Positions 45,361 through 58,000 are shown, numbered from the stretch's first letter. The stretch is 64,000 bases of DNA from Isoetes taiwanensis (GCA_021234155.1 JAJEKV010000173.1:324843-388842); one strand, 5' to 3'. The notes: a model not told the origin generated them from the letters alone. Numbers and translations: made by a program.

Positions 45361-46880
45361 AGAGGCAGAGGAAGAGGAAATCGAGGGGGGTCTGCTATCA
45401 GAGGAAAGGGAGCAACCAAAAATAATCCATCACTAAATCTGGCTCAGGAAACTCGAGGGGATGAAGATGAACAAAATGAAGATGATGAGGCAATGTGTCC
45501 TAAACCGTGTCACTTAATGCATGATGAAAATAACCATGATATGATGATTATAGATTCAGGAGATGAAAGGACAGTGACCTCTTCTTCACGCATGCTAAAG
45601 GATTGCAAAGGAGTCAAAGGAGGTCATGTGCAGAAAATGGTGAACTGCAAGAAATCAAAGATACTGGAATACTAGAATTATTTGACTTAGAAGGAAAAAC
45701 TGTCAGATTAGGAGAAGTACTTTGTGTACCAGGGTTGGTTAGGAATTTAATTTCAGTGTGCCAATTAGTAGACCTTGGATACAAGGTCCTATTTGAAAGA
45801 TTGCAATGTAAGGTGTTTTTTGATAATAAACTCAAGTTTGTTGGGAAGAGAGTTGGAAACCTATTTGGTCTGAATTCTGATCATTTTGTTCAAAGTATTA
45901 ATCTTGTGACCTGCTCAAATATCAAGTTATGGCATGAAAGAATGTGCCATGTAAACTCTAAAACAATAGAACTCTTGATTAAAAAGGGTCTGATTGAAGA
46001 ATCTGAAAGTAGAAATGAAAACTTCAAATGTGCAGGCTGCATCTTAGGCAAGCATACAAGACTCCCATTCAAGAAATCTTTGAAAAGGGCAAAAGGAACA
46101 TTAGATCTAATCCACTTTGACTTATGTGGACCTTTGAATGTGACTGGCATATCAGGGAAAAAATACTTTATTACTTTTGTTGATGACTATAGCAGGTTGG
46201 CCAAAGTATATTGTCTAAGCACTAAAGATCTTGCTCTTCAAGCATTTAAACAGTTTGTAAATGAGGTACAGTTGGAAACTGGCAGAAAAGTCAGATGTCT
46301 TCGTACTGACAGAGGAGGTGAATTTTTGTCAGACGAATTCAAGCATTACTGTAACAAACTTGGCATCAAAAGGCAGTTAACCTGTAGGTTCTCTCCACAG
46401 CAGAATGGACTTGCTGAAAGAAGAAACAGAACCATACTTAATGCAGTAAGAAGTATGCTCAAATATTCAGGATTACCAAATTTCCTCTGGAAAGAGGCTG
46501 TCAAAGCAGCAGTATATGTGCAGAACTTGTTACCATCTATCAGCATTAAAGGGGAGATTCCTATAACACTATGGTCTTCAAAGGTTCTAGACTATGTAAG
46601 ACTTAAGGCATATGGTTGTTTAGCTTATGCTCATGTCCCAAAAGAACTCAGAAAAAAGCTTGATGACAGGGCCTACATAACTTACATGGTTGGTTATGAT
46701 CAACAATCCAAAGCCTATAGACTATATGATCCGAGCAAAAGAAAAATAATAATAGGCAGAGATGTGCTATTTGATGAGGAGCAATTTTACAAAATTCTGC
46801 CAAGATTCAACAGCCATGAGCCCCTTGATGAATCCAAAAATGTCCCAAAACGAAGTCCCATCGCACGAGCATATATGTGA
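45346..46880 (+). pseudogene. Copia protease and integrase
   Basis: The protease motif is degenerate (MMIIDSGDERTVTSSSRML near 45545, where DSGA is usual). After a frame change near 45620, one frame of about 420 codons encodes the GAG-pre-integrase HHCC finger (LWHERMCHVN, then CAGCILGKH) and the integrase core DDE: DLIHFDLCGPL, RTDRGGEFLS and PQQNGLAERRNRT. The IGRDVLFDEEQFY block follows. The last residues run into LINE sequence, so the polyprotein is cut before RT. Confidence 0.85.
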
Positions 46881-47170
46881 GTGCGCGATATTGGAACTTC
46901 TTATGGCCGGCCAAGGTGGATAACGTGCGGAGTGCCCACCATGATGCTTCTGCCTTTGGGGCTAGATCCCGCGCCACAAAGAGGACCTAGCTGAAAGGAA
47001 GAAGTGCGTAATGTGATTTCCCAGAGCACTAACCTCTGGGATGACAGAGGTAGCTACTTCCTTGTCGAGATCCATAGCAACCTCCTCTTCCCAGGACCTT
47101 CTGGCGAAGGGTTCTTAGAAAGCTAGTACAGCCCACAGGGAATATCACTCCCCAGCAGTGGAGGCAATAC

Positions 47171-48225
47171 TTGCAACAGCTATACGACCCTCAGGGTGCA
47201 CATGCAGCATTACCCTTGCAAGAAGGCCCAGTGCTGGAAATCATAGATTCGGATGTGGAACAAGGCTTACAGCGTCTTGCCAATGGGAAAGCCCCAGACT
47301 TGGATGGTATGCAGGCAGAATTGCTTAAGTGGGCGGGGCGGCCCATAATACCGATCTTGACCGCCTTGTTCAACAAGGCATTACAGGAAGGCTTCCCGCT
47401 GCAATGGACCAATAGCAGAGTTGTTCTCATCTATAAGGCAGGTGACCCACACTGCCCAGCCAATTACCGAACAATCATGGTCAGTTCGGTGTTTGCAAAA
47501 CTGCTGGGATTCTTGAGCAGCAGTTGACGGGCTGGGCAGAGGCAGCAGAGGTGCGGGCCCTCACCCAGGCAGGATTCAGACCCCGGCACTCAACCATTGA
47601 CTACATCTTCACGTTCGCGAACTCGATTGAAGAAGCGGGAACCGCCCGTCGGGATCTATATTATTACTTTGTGGATTTTGGCGGCGTTTGACTTTATTGC
47701 CTCGAGAAAAACTATGGGTAAGATCGCGGAATACCGGGGTTCTGTAGATTTGCGGAATGCGGTGCCAAAGCTATATGAAAGATGCTCGGGTGGGGTTGCG
47801 GCGACAAGCCAACCATTTGATAGCAAAGATCGAGTTCGTCGGGGATGCCCTCTCTCCCCAACATTGTTTGGGCTTTACGATCAATTGGAGAGTTGGCTTG
47901 CCGCGATAATGGGGGCGATGGAGCTCACCTTCTCTATCGATCATCGGGGCGGTTAATATATGCCGATGATGTGGACCTCCTAGCTTACACACCAGCAGAC
48001 ATGCAACGACATCTCGATGCCCCGGACACATTCTCGCCAAGCGACCGATATCTTGGCGTCAACCGGCCAAGACTAAGGTGGTTTTCATATCATCTTCACA
48101 TCACCGAGGGTCCCTCCTTCAGTTACCAAGGCGGAATGTGGAAGTTGCATCCACATACAAATATTTGGGAGTGGAGTTTCCTTCTACTATGCTTTGGGAC
48201 ACATCCATACGACTCACGAAAGTGA
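47171..48225 (+). pseudogene. LINE copy C reverse transcriptase
   Basis: RT blocks in order: ANGKAPDLDGMQAELLKW (47280), NYRTIMVSSVFAK (47463), AGFRPRHSTIDY (47570), the active site IYADDVDLLAYTPADMQ (47955) and KTKVVFISS with STYKYLGVEF (48080-48175). Several frameshifts. It gives the best view of the RT of this family. Confidence 0.8.
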
Positions 48226-48442
48226 CGGCGCAGTTGGAAGGCACTATATGCAATGCAAAACAATAGTCATAGAGCAGAGTTGTATGATTGGGCCCATCAG
48301 TCACACCTGTTCAAGGTCTTAGTGGAGCCTGTCCTTTTATACGGGGTGGAAGTATGGGGCCCAGTAGTATCACTTGCTACTTGGAATGACTTGGAGCAGG
48401 TCCAGAAAGCCTTCTTAGTACGAGCACTAGGGGTGAAGTCCA

Positions 48443-49260
48443 GGGTAGCCCTTAAGCCCAAATTTTTATAGGTGTAATTTAGAATGTGAGGCGAATCTTA
48501 GCTTTTTTCGATTAGTTATGTTGGCGATTTTGTTTCCGGCTTCAATATGAGTTGTAGCAACCTTGGCGAATCTTTCATCCATCAAGCGATGGAATATATA
48601 CTTTTTTCTCAAGTAAAATTTGGGTCTACAATATATATTTGTTATGTCCGTATATAGTTGTAAACGTAATGCTCGCATAATGCATATACATGTTACCATA
48701 TTGGCATATGATTGTAAATCTCAATAGCTCCATACTAAGGGCTAAACAACAACAAGTACACAAACTTAGCTGAGGCATGATTGCATATTATGGTGGGCAA
48801 GCACAAACCGATTTGATTTCAGTCATCTTTTTAAGATTGGATAAACAACAGACCAAAAGCAAAAATACTCCAGTATTACATACCTGGATGTTGGAACTGG
48901 ATCATGAAATCCATATAACATGCATGGTTTTTTCCCTTTCCCTTTTTTTTTCTTGGAGGTAAACGGCAATTCTAGAAAACTCACCAAGAATAGAATTCGT
49001 ACTAATTTTACATGATTTTAGGGGGTTAAGGGGCGATTTTAGAATAATTACCAAGAATAAAATTCACATGGGGGCGAATCCAAGAATCCATCATTTAGTA
49101 ATGTAGGCTAACTTATGAGTGGAGGGAGAAAATTTCGTAGACAAGGTGGCGATATTTTATTGGCACCACTCCTAATTGATCCTACGCAACAATAGTGAAA
49201 AAAAAATGCAAATGTCCAAAAAAATAGCCTTTGGCGATATTTCGAGCTTAAGGGCTACCC
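48443..49260. mobile_element. Non-autonomous MULE-like transposon (818 bp)
   Basis: Ends with a perfect inverted repeat GGGTAGCCCTTAAGC (48443-48457) and its complement (49246-49260). Flanked by 9-bp duplications TGAAGTCCA (48434-48442) and TGGAGTCCA (49261-49269), one mismatch. LINE copies A (near 50-65) and B (near 2925) show the uninterrupted sequence with a single TGAAGTCCA, an empty site. No coding capacity. The 9-bp duplication fits Mutator; the terminal repeat is unlike that of MULE-1 or MULE-2. Confidence 0.88.
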
Positions 49261-50194
49261 TGGAGTCCACAGTCCCATATCAAATTCTACTGCAGGAGAC
49301 AGGATTCTTGTCTCTTCAGAGGGCGGCCCTTGATCGCCACATTGTCTATTTTTAGAAGGTGGTCAATATGGACGATGCTCGTCTTCCTAAACTAGCTTAT
49401 ATCATGGCAATGGGGCCACAGCGCCTCAAGGCCTGCTGGAGGGAAAAGAGAGCTCAATGGTTGGCTAGATGGAATGTGCAGGAGCACAGGTGCATACATG
49501 TGCAAACAGAGGCAGATCGCCATAGCTTGAGGCAATATCTTGACGCTTGCTTCCTCAGCAAGCTTTGGGATGCCAATGCCCTTAAACATGTCAAGACAGC
49601 ACACTACCAGCGCCACATAAATCCCACATTGGAATGAGGCCCGCAATGCTACCTGCGTACCCACTTGCCCATGAAAAGGCGCAGACTCATTGCCTCCATT
49701 CGCACAGGGGCACATCATCTTGAATTGAGGCAGGCGGATGGATTGGTGAGCCACGCCGGGGCGAGGCTCTGTCAAATTTGCCAAATGGGAGTCATTGAGG
49801 ATGAATCTCATACCCTTCAAAGTTGTCCAGCATATGATCAAATTCGGACGCGCTATGCTGAGTTGGTCAGGCCTGGCCAACCGTTACATGTGACATTGAG
49901 CACAAGCGATCCGTGCGGTCTTTGGGATCATACCTTCAGGAGGTTATGGACATGCGAGATCAGCTACGTCCTTGGGCACACACTTGACATGTATATATAC
50001 ACTGATGTATACTTGTATAGTTTGACAGCATTCTTATTACTGTCACGGTTTTTCCCTCGAAAACCCTTCGGGGGGAGGGGGGGGAGGGGGGTTTAACTCG
50101 GACAGTAATAAGTTTGCTGCGCTCCTTATGGGTCCCATAGGCCGATTGGCCTCAGTGGACGATAAAAAATCATTCTCATTTTCATTCTTCTTTA

Positions 50195-50588
50195 ATTTCC
50201 TACTTCTTTCCTTTAGATGATCCCCGTTGTTGTAAAGCTCTTCTTCTTCTTCATCAGACTTCGAAGGAATATCCACCATGTTAATGTTTGGGACATGGGA
50301 TCCCATAGCAACAAAAGCTTCTTCAAGTGGCTGGGATGGGGCCTCTTGCAACATAAGGCCTCGCAGCCTCAAGAGGGTGTCAACGGGCTCAATGTTCTCC
50401 CGAGTAAACTGGAGCAACTGTTGTACCTCAACTGGGAGCTCGGCCGGTGTAAAATCGATGAAATCATCCATGCAATACACGACGAGCTCGTATAACACTT
50501 GTGCCTTCCTTTGGACTTGAGGTTAGCAACAACATGGTAAATCCACATGATATCCTCCAATAGGAGGTATTCCTGCCCTTGATGGTAG
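50195..50588 (-). pseudogene. H3-element copy B/C, ORF2 distal piece
   Basis: The minus strand encodes CMDDFIDFTPAELPVEVQQL, then TLLRLRGLMLQEAPSQP and VPNINMVDIPSKSDEEEEE, matching 20070-20330. It is the continuation of the 59321-60910 piece, separated by MULE-2. It ends at the LINE copy C tail. About 130 codons are open, so this part is less decayed than copy A. Confidence 0.7.
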
Positions 50589-51193
50589 ATAACCGAGGGG
50601 GAAACTTAGATGTGGTTTTTTACCGAAGTGTTTTGGGTGTTTTTTTCAAAAAATTTGAAGTTGGGGTACATGCAAAGATCAATTCCAATTTGGGTACAGG
50701 CTTCATTGTCAAGTAGCTGAACTTACTTGAATTATAACATCACATTAAACCTAGCCGTGTTTATCAACTTCAAAATCTAGCAGAGGAAGAAACGTACTTG
50801 AAATAGAGAAACCTCATTGAGCAAAACTGCAAGATAAGAACCAATGTTCTTGTTAAATCAAGCCTGTAAGTTTTTTGTAGATACTATGGTTTAACAGGTC
50901 ATAAACCACTAAGATCAAAAGTATTTGCAATCAAAACTTCCATGCATAACAAATATCAACTTATAATGACAATTATCAATCCATGACATTCCTCATCTGC
51001 CTCATCATCTATATAAATATACCATCTTATCCTCTTTTTTGCTGGTAACAAAATTGGTGACTCAATGAGCTCCATAAGATAGGCTGCTTGGGCTGCATAA
51101 GGTGGCAGCATACTGTTGGCAAGGGCAAATCAGTTAGTTAAATAGCTGCAAAAAGAATGAGAGGACATAAAATTTTTAAAAATCAAATACCAA

Positions 51194-54100
51194 CTAGTCA
51201 TCTGGTTCATCCACATCCTCGACCATAATGTCTGCCTCATCAACATTTGCAGAAATGTCTTCAATGGCATGTTTTTTAACAATTCTATCATCAATGTTTG
51301 TGTGTTTGTACGACAACTGATTGTCTTTAACATCTTCATACATGTCTCGATCTTGCTCTAGGCCATAATAATGTCTACCACGAATTGTACATGCCTCCAT
51401 AAGTGAACTAACACCCGGCATTAGATCCAACACCAATGAATTTGTCGGTGAAAAGCTAGATATAATGAACTCCATGAAACAGACTGATTTCTCAAGATTA
51501 GACTTGTTCTCTCTCTCTCTTGGACACAAATAACTTCTCTTCATCTGGCAAGTAATGCACAATTGTCGATGCATGCTGATTAAGGTCTGCACTGCTGAAC
51601 ACATTCTTGGAGATCCTTGGTGTTTTCAACCCTGCTCTAGAATACACTGATAAGCAAAGGTGATTATTGTTAATGGTACCAAGCTCATCTATAGTAACGC
51701 CAAAGGGTGTGGAACTGTATATATGGTACAGTCTCCTTCTCTGCAAATTTCTTTTCTTTGCATTGAAATCAATATTAGGTAGCTGATCATCCGTGCATAT
51801 GACTATGAAAAAATCATTGTCATCCATACATAAATTTGCAATGCCAGTGATGTTCTCAATGAATGTGGAGTCGCATGAATTCCATTGTGGATTTGTAGAA
51901 TGACCAAATGTTGGGTATTGATTTGTAGGAAGATCACAGAAAACGATGTGGCAGCCCCAATCCCTGTTCTTCCCATTCCTTTTATAAGCGTGATCAGCTA
52001 GCTTATTCTGTTTTCCAAAATCTCGAAGTACTTTGAAAATGGATGTGTCTAATTCTGAAGTGAAACTGGCAGTCAAAGCAGATGCACTGGCCCATACATA
52101 ACCTATAGAGCAACTACCATATTTTTTTAGATCATTTTCAGCACGATTACCACGGCCTGATATTTGTGAATCCTTACTAAACCTATTATCGATGACATCT
52201 TGGCTATCATGCATATGAGCCAATTCGTTTTCATCATTCTCTTCATCTGATATCACAATGTCACGTCTACTTTTTTTTGTTTTAACTTGTCCTTGCGCTT
52301 TCTCTTGGTTTTATCCACCTCTGGACTTGACATATCCTACGAATTTGATGGATTAATTGAGTCTATATCTGTTTGGGAACAGGCTGCCCATGTATCCTTC
52401 TCTTCCTTTGGATACTCACTTTCTAGAAAATCTAACCACCAAGGACACTCTTCAATTTCAAATTCTACTAACCTTGAATTGAATCTCTTATTCAGATTAT
52501 CTAAGTACATCCATCCTTGATCATCTGTTTGCTTCCCTGGTAGGACAGAACTTGGTAGTTTGTCCACGTACTTCTTATGAATAGCATGCTTGATGTACCT
52601 GGAGATGGCATGAAAGAATAATTTTTAGTGAAGTAATAAGTATTGAATTTAGATCAATAAGATTCTATGTTGGAGTACCTGAAGACTGTTCTTTTGGCAC
52701 AATTGAGAAGATCATGTGCTTTATCGTAAGAAACGGTGTGGGACATGTGTTTCTCGTTGTTGACGAATATCTTCTTCCTGTACTCCATTTTCATGTAACG
52801 AAACCAAGTATGTACTGTTTCTGTAGTGTTCTCTAAATGAACAAATTCAGGCTCATCCTCTTGTATGGCATTTAGAAGCTCCTTGCTTTTTTTTAATACA
52901 TGCTCCAACCAAGTTTCTTTTTTGATCCATTCATGAAAATCCTTGTCATTACCTGCCATTCTGTAACTATTCATGAGGTTTGACTCAGTAGTGATAAGCA
53001 ATATCCAATTGTTTCTGACATCATTGCCTACCGTTGCCTTGGCCATATCATATAACTTTTCAAGTGTCAATTTAAAATCTTTTGTGCTCACATCTTTAGA
53101 GGTCACTGCTTTAGCCATGTTGGTCCCAAGCTTGGGCAAACAATTGCTAAGTATTTATGTAGCTTATTTGTCCATCTTCTTCTGACTTCTTTCTCAGATT
53201 TTTCTCGTGCTTTTAACTCTGGCATTTTTTGTGTGTGGATCTTCGGCAACACCTCAATGTCATTATCAATATTGGCCTGCACATACTTGTTGTTAGCTCA
53301 CACTACAAGTAAAATATTATTTGCTTGCCACATTTAACGTACCTTGTATAAGATCTGAGCTAGCATGAATCTAGTTAGAGAGTACCAAGGTTCCTCTCCA
53401 AGCACTTTCACTTCTTTAGCTTTAGCCTTTGCTATCTCTTATTCTGTCACGTCTTTGGTAAACATTCTTAAGTCTCTGGTTGCCACTTTATGCACTACAT
53501 ACAAAATGTCCTTGAGTGTCTCCCTTACAACTCCTTTCTCGTTCAGTCTACACGGAAAAAGCATTGAATTAGTACAAATACTGGCGAACAATTTATGAGA
53601 AGTTCAACTTCTGATCTCACTCATTAATTCTTCTCATTGCAGTTATGAGTTCAGCTTCTCTTTTTCTATCAACCTCGACAAAGGTTGCTTGCACTCTAAT
53701 GTGCATGTTCAGGGCATATGTGTATCTTTCTGAAATTTCCTCCATCCATGCATTGGTACGATAGTTCCCATCCCAGCACAAAAACATCTTACTTGATAGA
53801 TCAGACCAATGTGGATTAGTGGACAGTTCCTGTTCAAAGTTTTCGTTCTCCACTTGCCAATTATCATCCCAAGAACTGATCATTTCATCTGTAACTGGAG
53901 TCTCTTTACCCTTGGGTCCCTTTATGGACAATATGAATTGTTCTTTTTGCATAATATAACCGTCTCTTCTTAGAGTATCACGCAACTGCTGGCAGTTTGA
54001 TGTAACCATTCTCACAGCCTCGTGTATTTGTATTCTGCATAATGGAATGAGGGGTGGAGGAGATTCCCTGTTTATCTCTAACTACTTTAATGTTTGTGAT

Positions 54101-54455
54101 ACTTGATTCACAATGAATGAAGCGGGCAGCTCGTCATTATCTCCCTCACATTGTTGTATGGCCCCAACACTATTTCCTCCTTGTTGTTGCATGACATCTA
54201 TGGTTTCTCCTTTCCCTTCATCCGAGTTTACTACATTATCATCCTCCTGATTTCTACAATTATTTGGAGTAGCCATATCAAGATGAGGTTCATTAGCATC
54301 TGATGCATCATAATTAGTACTATGTGACGCCATGTCTGTGCCAACATCAGTAGCCTCTGAGATCATCTTTCGGTCAGTAATGATAGATTTTGACTGGGCG
54401 ATAATCAAAGATTGAGAACTGTCTCCTGAGTTTGATGTTGTTGACCTTGATCTGC
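51194..54455 (-). pseudogene. MULE-2 accessory gene: ParB-like plus amino-methyltransferase-like protein
   Basis: Multi-exon on the minus strand, diverging from the transposase. Pieces in order: acidic Ser/Asn-rich (54453-54080); a ParB-like segment (54040-53610) with DGYIMQKEQFILSI and FLCWDGNYRTNAWMEEIS (near 53772); helical segments (53550-52654); a Trp-rich piece (52567-52337); then a beta-class amino-methyltransferase-like region with HIVFCDLPTNQYPTFG in the place of a DPPY motif (51935), FFIVICTDDQ, LCLSVYSRAG, EKSVCFMEFIISSFSP and VLDLMPGVSSLMEA with YYGLEQDRD (51430-51350) in the place of the FxGxG SAM motif. Both catalytic motifs are altered, so it may bind rather than methylate. At least one stop (near 53445) and a frameshift in a GA run (near 51510) interrupt it. 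Homology is inferred from motif order only. Confidence 0.5.
51500..51520. repeat. (CT)n run that breaks the methyltransferase-like frame
   Basis: The minus-strand GAGAGAGAGA tract lies exactly where the frame of the upstream part (ending KREREQV) and the downstream part (PRERENKSNLEKSV) swap. Length change of this dinucleotide run is the likely cause of the frameshift. Confidence 0.7.
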
Positions 54456-54545
54456 AGCAACATTAAAATCATTAGAAAAAAAAAATGTACCTCAGAAAAG
54501 CAGAAGAATACTTACTGAAGACCAGAATCTAAACCAAGAAATATT

Positions 54546-54779
54546 GAACGGCACCGTTCAAGAAAATGTGTATGGATTGAATATGCTAATTCGAACATGA
54601 AAACTATAGCATTCAAAACTCGAACGGCACCGTTCAAGAACATGTGGATAGATTAAATATGATAATTCGAGCATGAAAACTTTAGCTCGAAAACTCGAAC
54701 GGCACCGTTCAAGATAATTTCGATAGATTAAAAATGCGAACATGAAAAGTTTAGCATGAAAACTCGAACGACACCGTTC
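54546..54779. promoter_or_regulatory. Four palindromes GAACGGnnCCGTTC between divergent MULE-2 genes
   Basis: GAACGGCACCGTTC at 54546-54559, 54622-54635 and 54697-54710, and GAACGACACCGTTC at 54766-54779, spaced 69-76 bp as part of a longer degenerate tandem unit (CGAACATGAAAAC and similar between them). The dyad arms are perfect in three copies. They lie between the accessory gene (starting about 54540, minus) and the transposase (about 55049, plus), so are placed to act as a shared promoter or operator or as binding sites for an element protein. Confidence 0.75.
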
Positions 54780-55048
54780 AAGAAATCGAAGAGCACATCA
54801 TCCGCTTCGGATATAAGATTTACTGTTCAACCGATTCAAATGTTTTAATGAAAATACCCACTTTTTATATTTAGGTGAGAACACTAACATACATTATTGC
54901 TTGGTTAGTTGGATTGAAAGTCACTAGCCGTTGGTAATGTAACTGAAAGTAGTGCACCCGTGAATTACGCAATCATAATTTCTAATTAACCGTTGAGTCT
55001 ATACTATTAAAACGAGTTTAAGGGGGAATACAAACTTTACCATGCCAT

Positions 55049-58000
55049 ATGGCATCTTACCTCACAGTGAAAGCCTCTGGTCTACAACAAATATTGTTGC
55101 TTCCTTTCCAAAATGGAGTATGTGAGGTTAGTATAGCATATTTGTCTAGAACTTTCAATGTACTTCCTAGCAATTTATGTATGATTCAAAGTTCGACAGA
55201 TGTGGAATCTAATGTAGCTAGCACTGTGGTTGTTGAATCTGTTAGTGCTTCTGGACTAGGAATTTTCAGGGTTGATGAAAAAAATGGCACGGTAGTAGAG
55301 GTGCATGGTATTCCTACTTAAGGCAAATATCCTCTCTGTCCAGTTGTCCTTGATTCCCCCCATTCTTCTAATGGAGCAACTACATCCCAATGCACTTCTA
55401 CGTACTTAAAGATAACATCATGTCCCATAAATAGCAAACTTAAGAAATTGTTATTGGAGATTAGGAAACCTAGGTAGGTGGAGTGTCTGCCACAATATTA
55501 TAATGGAAATATTGGTTTTGAGTTGTCAGGTCAGTCCATGAGTAAAACACCAATGGATGGCATGCAACATTCGGTTGATCCCCATGTATGGACGCATGCC
55601 AATAGGACTGACATACCAAGTTTTGATGGGACAGTCAGGCTATCATATTGTGGTGGTCACTTGCAATGTAAAAATATGTCTTGTGATCATTTATTGACTA
55701 AAAGCAACCACAATGAGTTGCACTGGAGAGGTGCATTGCAGAGAAGACCTGAGATTGGTAAATTAACTTCATTCTATAAGCTGTGAATATTGTCATCTGG
55801 CACCAACTTGTGTGGCACGATGTTTGGTGTCCATGTACTATTGTTTGCCTAACAGAATTACAGAAACAAGACTAGCTGTCCATACTGGGGAGCACACACA
55901 TCCCATTAAAAAAACAGAATGCAGAAGTCAAGTGAAGCGGATGAGGGACTTAGTTCATTCAGACACAACCTTACATCTTGGTGGGCCAAGACATAAACAG
56001 AATGAATTAGCTATGGATGAAATTGTTCGTTCAATTATGGGATCATCGGAGGGAGATAGTGTTGAGAAGATGTATACGGATCAAATAAACGAGTTATTGA
56101 CAAGGTTGGAACTATTATGCAATCAAAGAAGGTATGATATTGACACTATGTAAGAAATTATATTAACAAGTTATTTGACATGAAGAATCTTGCGTGTCTA
56201 GGTTGAAGAGATGGATTGATGATGCGAGGGGAAGAAATAGGCAGTGTTCAGATGATATTTCAGGATTGTTGGAGTTAAAGAAAAGAAGCAAATATGAATA
56301 TTTCCATGGATCTAAGTTCCCTTACCAGCTTCATGATCCACTTAATGAACGCTGTTACATTTTCAAAATGTCTACAACTGGTCCTGGATCAGGAGTTGAT
56401 TTGGTCAACAGGATAAGACCTAATGGTGATCTTAAGAACAGTTGGGTACATTTTGATCATGTCAAACGGATTCAAGGGTGGACAACCTTAGCTTGTCATG
56501 TGTATGATCATAAGTAAGCGGATTGTGATAATCAAAAGAAATAAGATCATTATTAAGTTTCTAACATGCTTGATTTAAGTGCAGAATTAAAGCCCTATTG
56601 ACAATTGCAGTTTGTGACATGAAGACAGAAGATGTCGAGGCACAGAAAAAGTTTTGGAGGAAGCTTAATAAGGTTATGATATCAAAAGGCTTTTCCAAAG
56701 CTGAGTTTTTTGGGTTTATGGCAGACGAAGCTCAACCAAATTGGATTGCAGTTCGGGAAGTTTTCTTCAATGGGGAGATTAGACCTGAGAAAGAGCGTTC
56801 TTGTTACTTCCATTTCGAGCAGTGCATGCATCGACATACAGAAACACACTTGCCAAAGGAATATTGGGATGCCCATAAAGATTTGTGTAGAAAATGGCAT
56901 CAATCTGCAACTGAGGAGGAAGCAGATAAAATATACCACTCAATCATGGATTGGTGGGTAGGCAAGACTTCGGATAACCATATTAAAGTTTTGAGTTCTT
57001 GGCTATCATGGTGGCATCATAGAGTTAGCAGATGGGGTAGGTTTATGGTCAATAAACAGAACTGGCAGACAAAGCAGTGGTGCTAAGGCTAAGGAAGTAA
57101 CCAATGTTATAAATTTGGAGACTGAAATGGCAGGCTTTGAAGAGCATGATAGTGGTGCAGGAGGTAACTTGAAGACTATATACAAAAGGCAACGTTCCAT
57201 AGACACAGTTGATCTCACAGTAGAATCAGGAACTCATCGTCCAGACAAACATGCAACTAATGTTAGTAGAGTATGTAAGGATGATCCTGTGGTGAGGACT
57301 CTTTTTAATAATTCTTTAGAAGAGAAGTCAGTGCACAGGTCTCTTTGGGCCATTCGAAGAACAGATGCAGGCGGTAAGGTCCGGTGCCAAGGGCAGAAGT
57401 CAGAAAATGTAACAATCCAATCAACGTAGGTATACAACCTACAGCTGCTCCTTGCTTTTATGGGTTAAGGGAATTCCGGGGACAACGGGTATCACAAATG
57501 ATGTGGTTTTGTCCCAGTACTGTTGAATGCACATGGTTTCCGGATAAGTCTTTGGTGTGTCCCCCACAAAGACCACCATTATGGCCTGTTGATAAAGATA
57601 CTGATTTAACCAATGAAGAGATTGAGAAACTTGGAGCAGCGGGCTTCTTATTGGGTGGTAGATCTCAATCTAGCTTAACAGCAGCCAATGCAGCATCTAG
57701 TATGCAAGCACGTAGATCCACAATGGCAGGATCTGCTAGCTCTGTAAAAAGCATAACAAAAATGACAAGGAAGGGGAACGTTGTTAATTACAGGAAGGAA
57801 ATGAATGGAGAGACGAAGGTGAGATTTGAGCAGTCAAAGAGAATGAAGGTGGATTCTGTGCAAGAAAAGACTTACTTGAAAAATAAACATGTAGACTACG
57901 TAGTCAAACGTGAAGATAACACATACATTGTATCCGTTAAGGAAGAGCCAAAATGCAGTTGTCTAGACTTCATCCACATGGAAAGGATTAGAGGATTCAT

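Larger units (their letters stand above)
43902..46850 (+). mobile_element. Copia LTR retrotransposon, 3' half missing
   Basis: The left LTR spans about 43902-44415 (TGTAGAG to TCTTCA), cutting the chromovirus RT. gag, protease and integrase follow, but RT, RNase H and the 3' LTR are lost where LINE copy C begins (about 46850). The gag resembles the remnant at 1.0-1.8 kb, so the same Copia family is present twice. Confidence 0.85.
46855..50190 (+). mobile_element. LINE copy C, interrupted by an 818-bp DNA transposon
   Basis: Same family as copies A and B. It contains the end of the endonuclease-RT spacer, RT (47200-48100), the C-terminal domain (48250-48440) and, after the insertion at 48443-49260, the rest with the zinc knuckle (49770-49835). 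The 3' tail ends in CATTCT-type repeats (50165-50190). 5' truncated at about 46855, joined to Copia sequence. The tail abuts H3-element copy B. Confidence 0.85.

Noticed and set aside
48441-49262. Reading the 818-bp element as hAT starting with CAGGG
   Set aside because: That reading gives no 8-bp duplication; shifting by two bases gives a 9-bp duplication that matches the empty sites.
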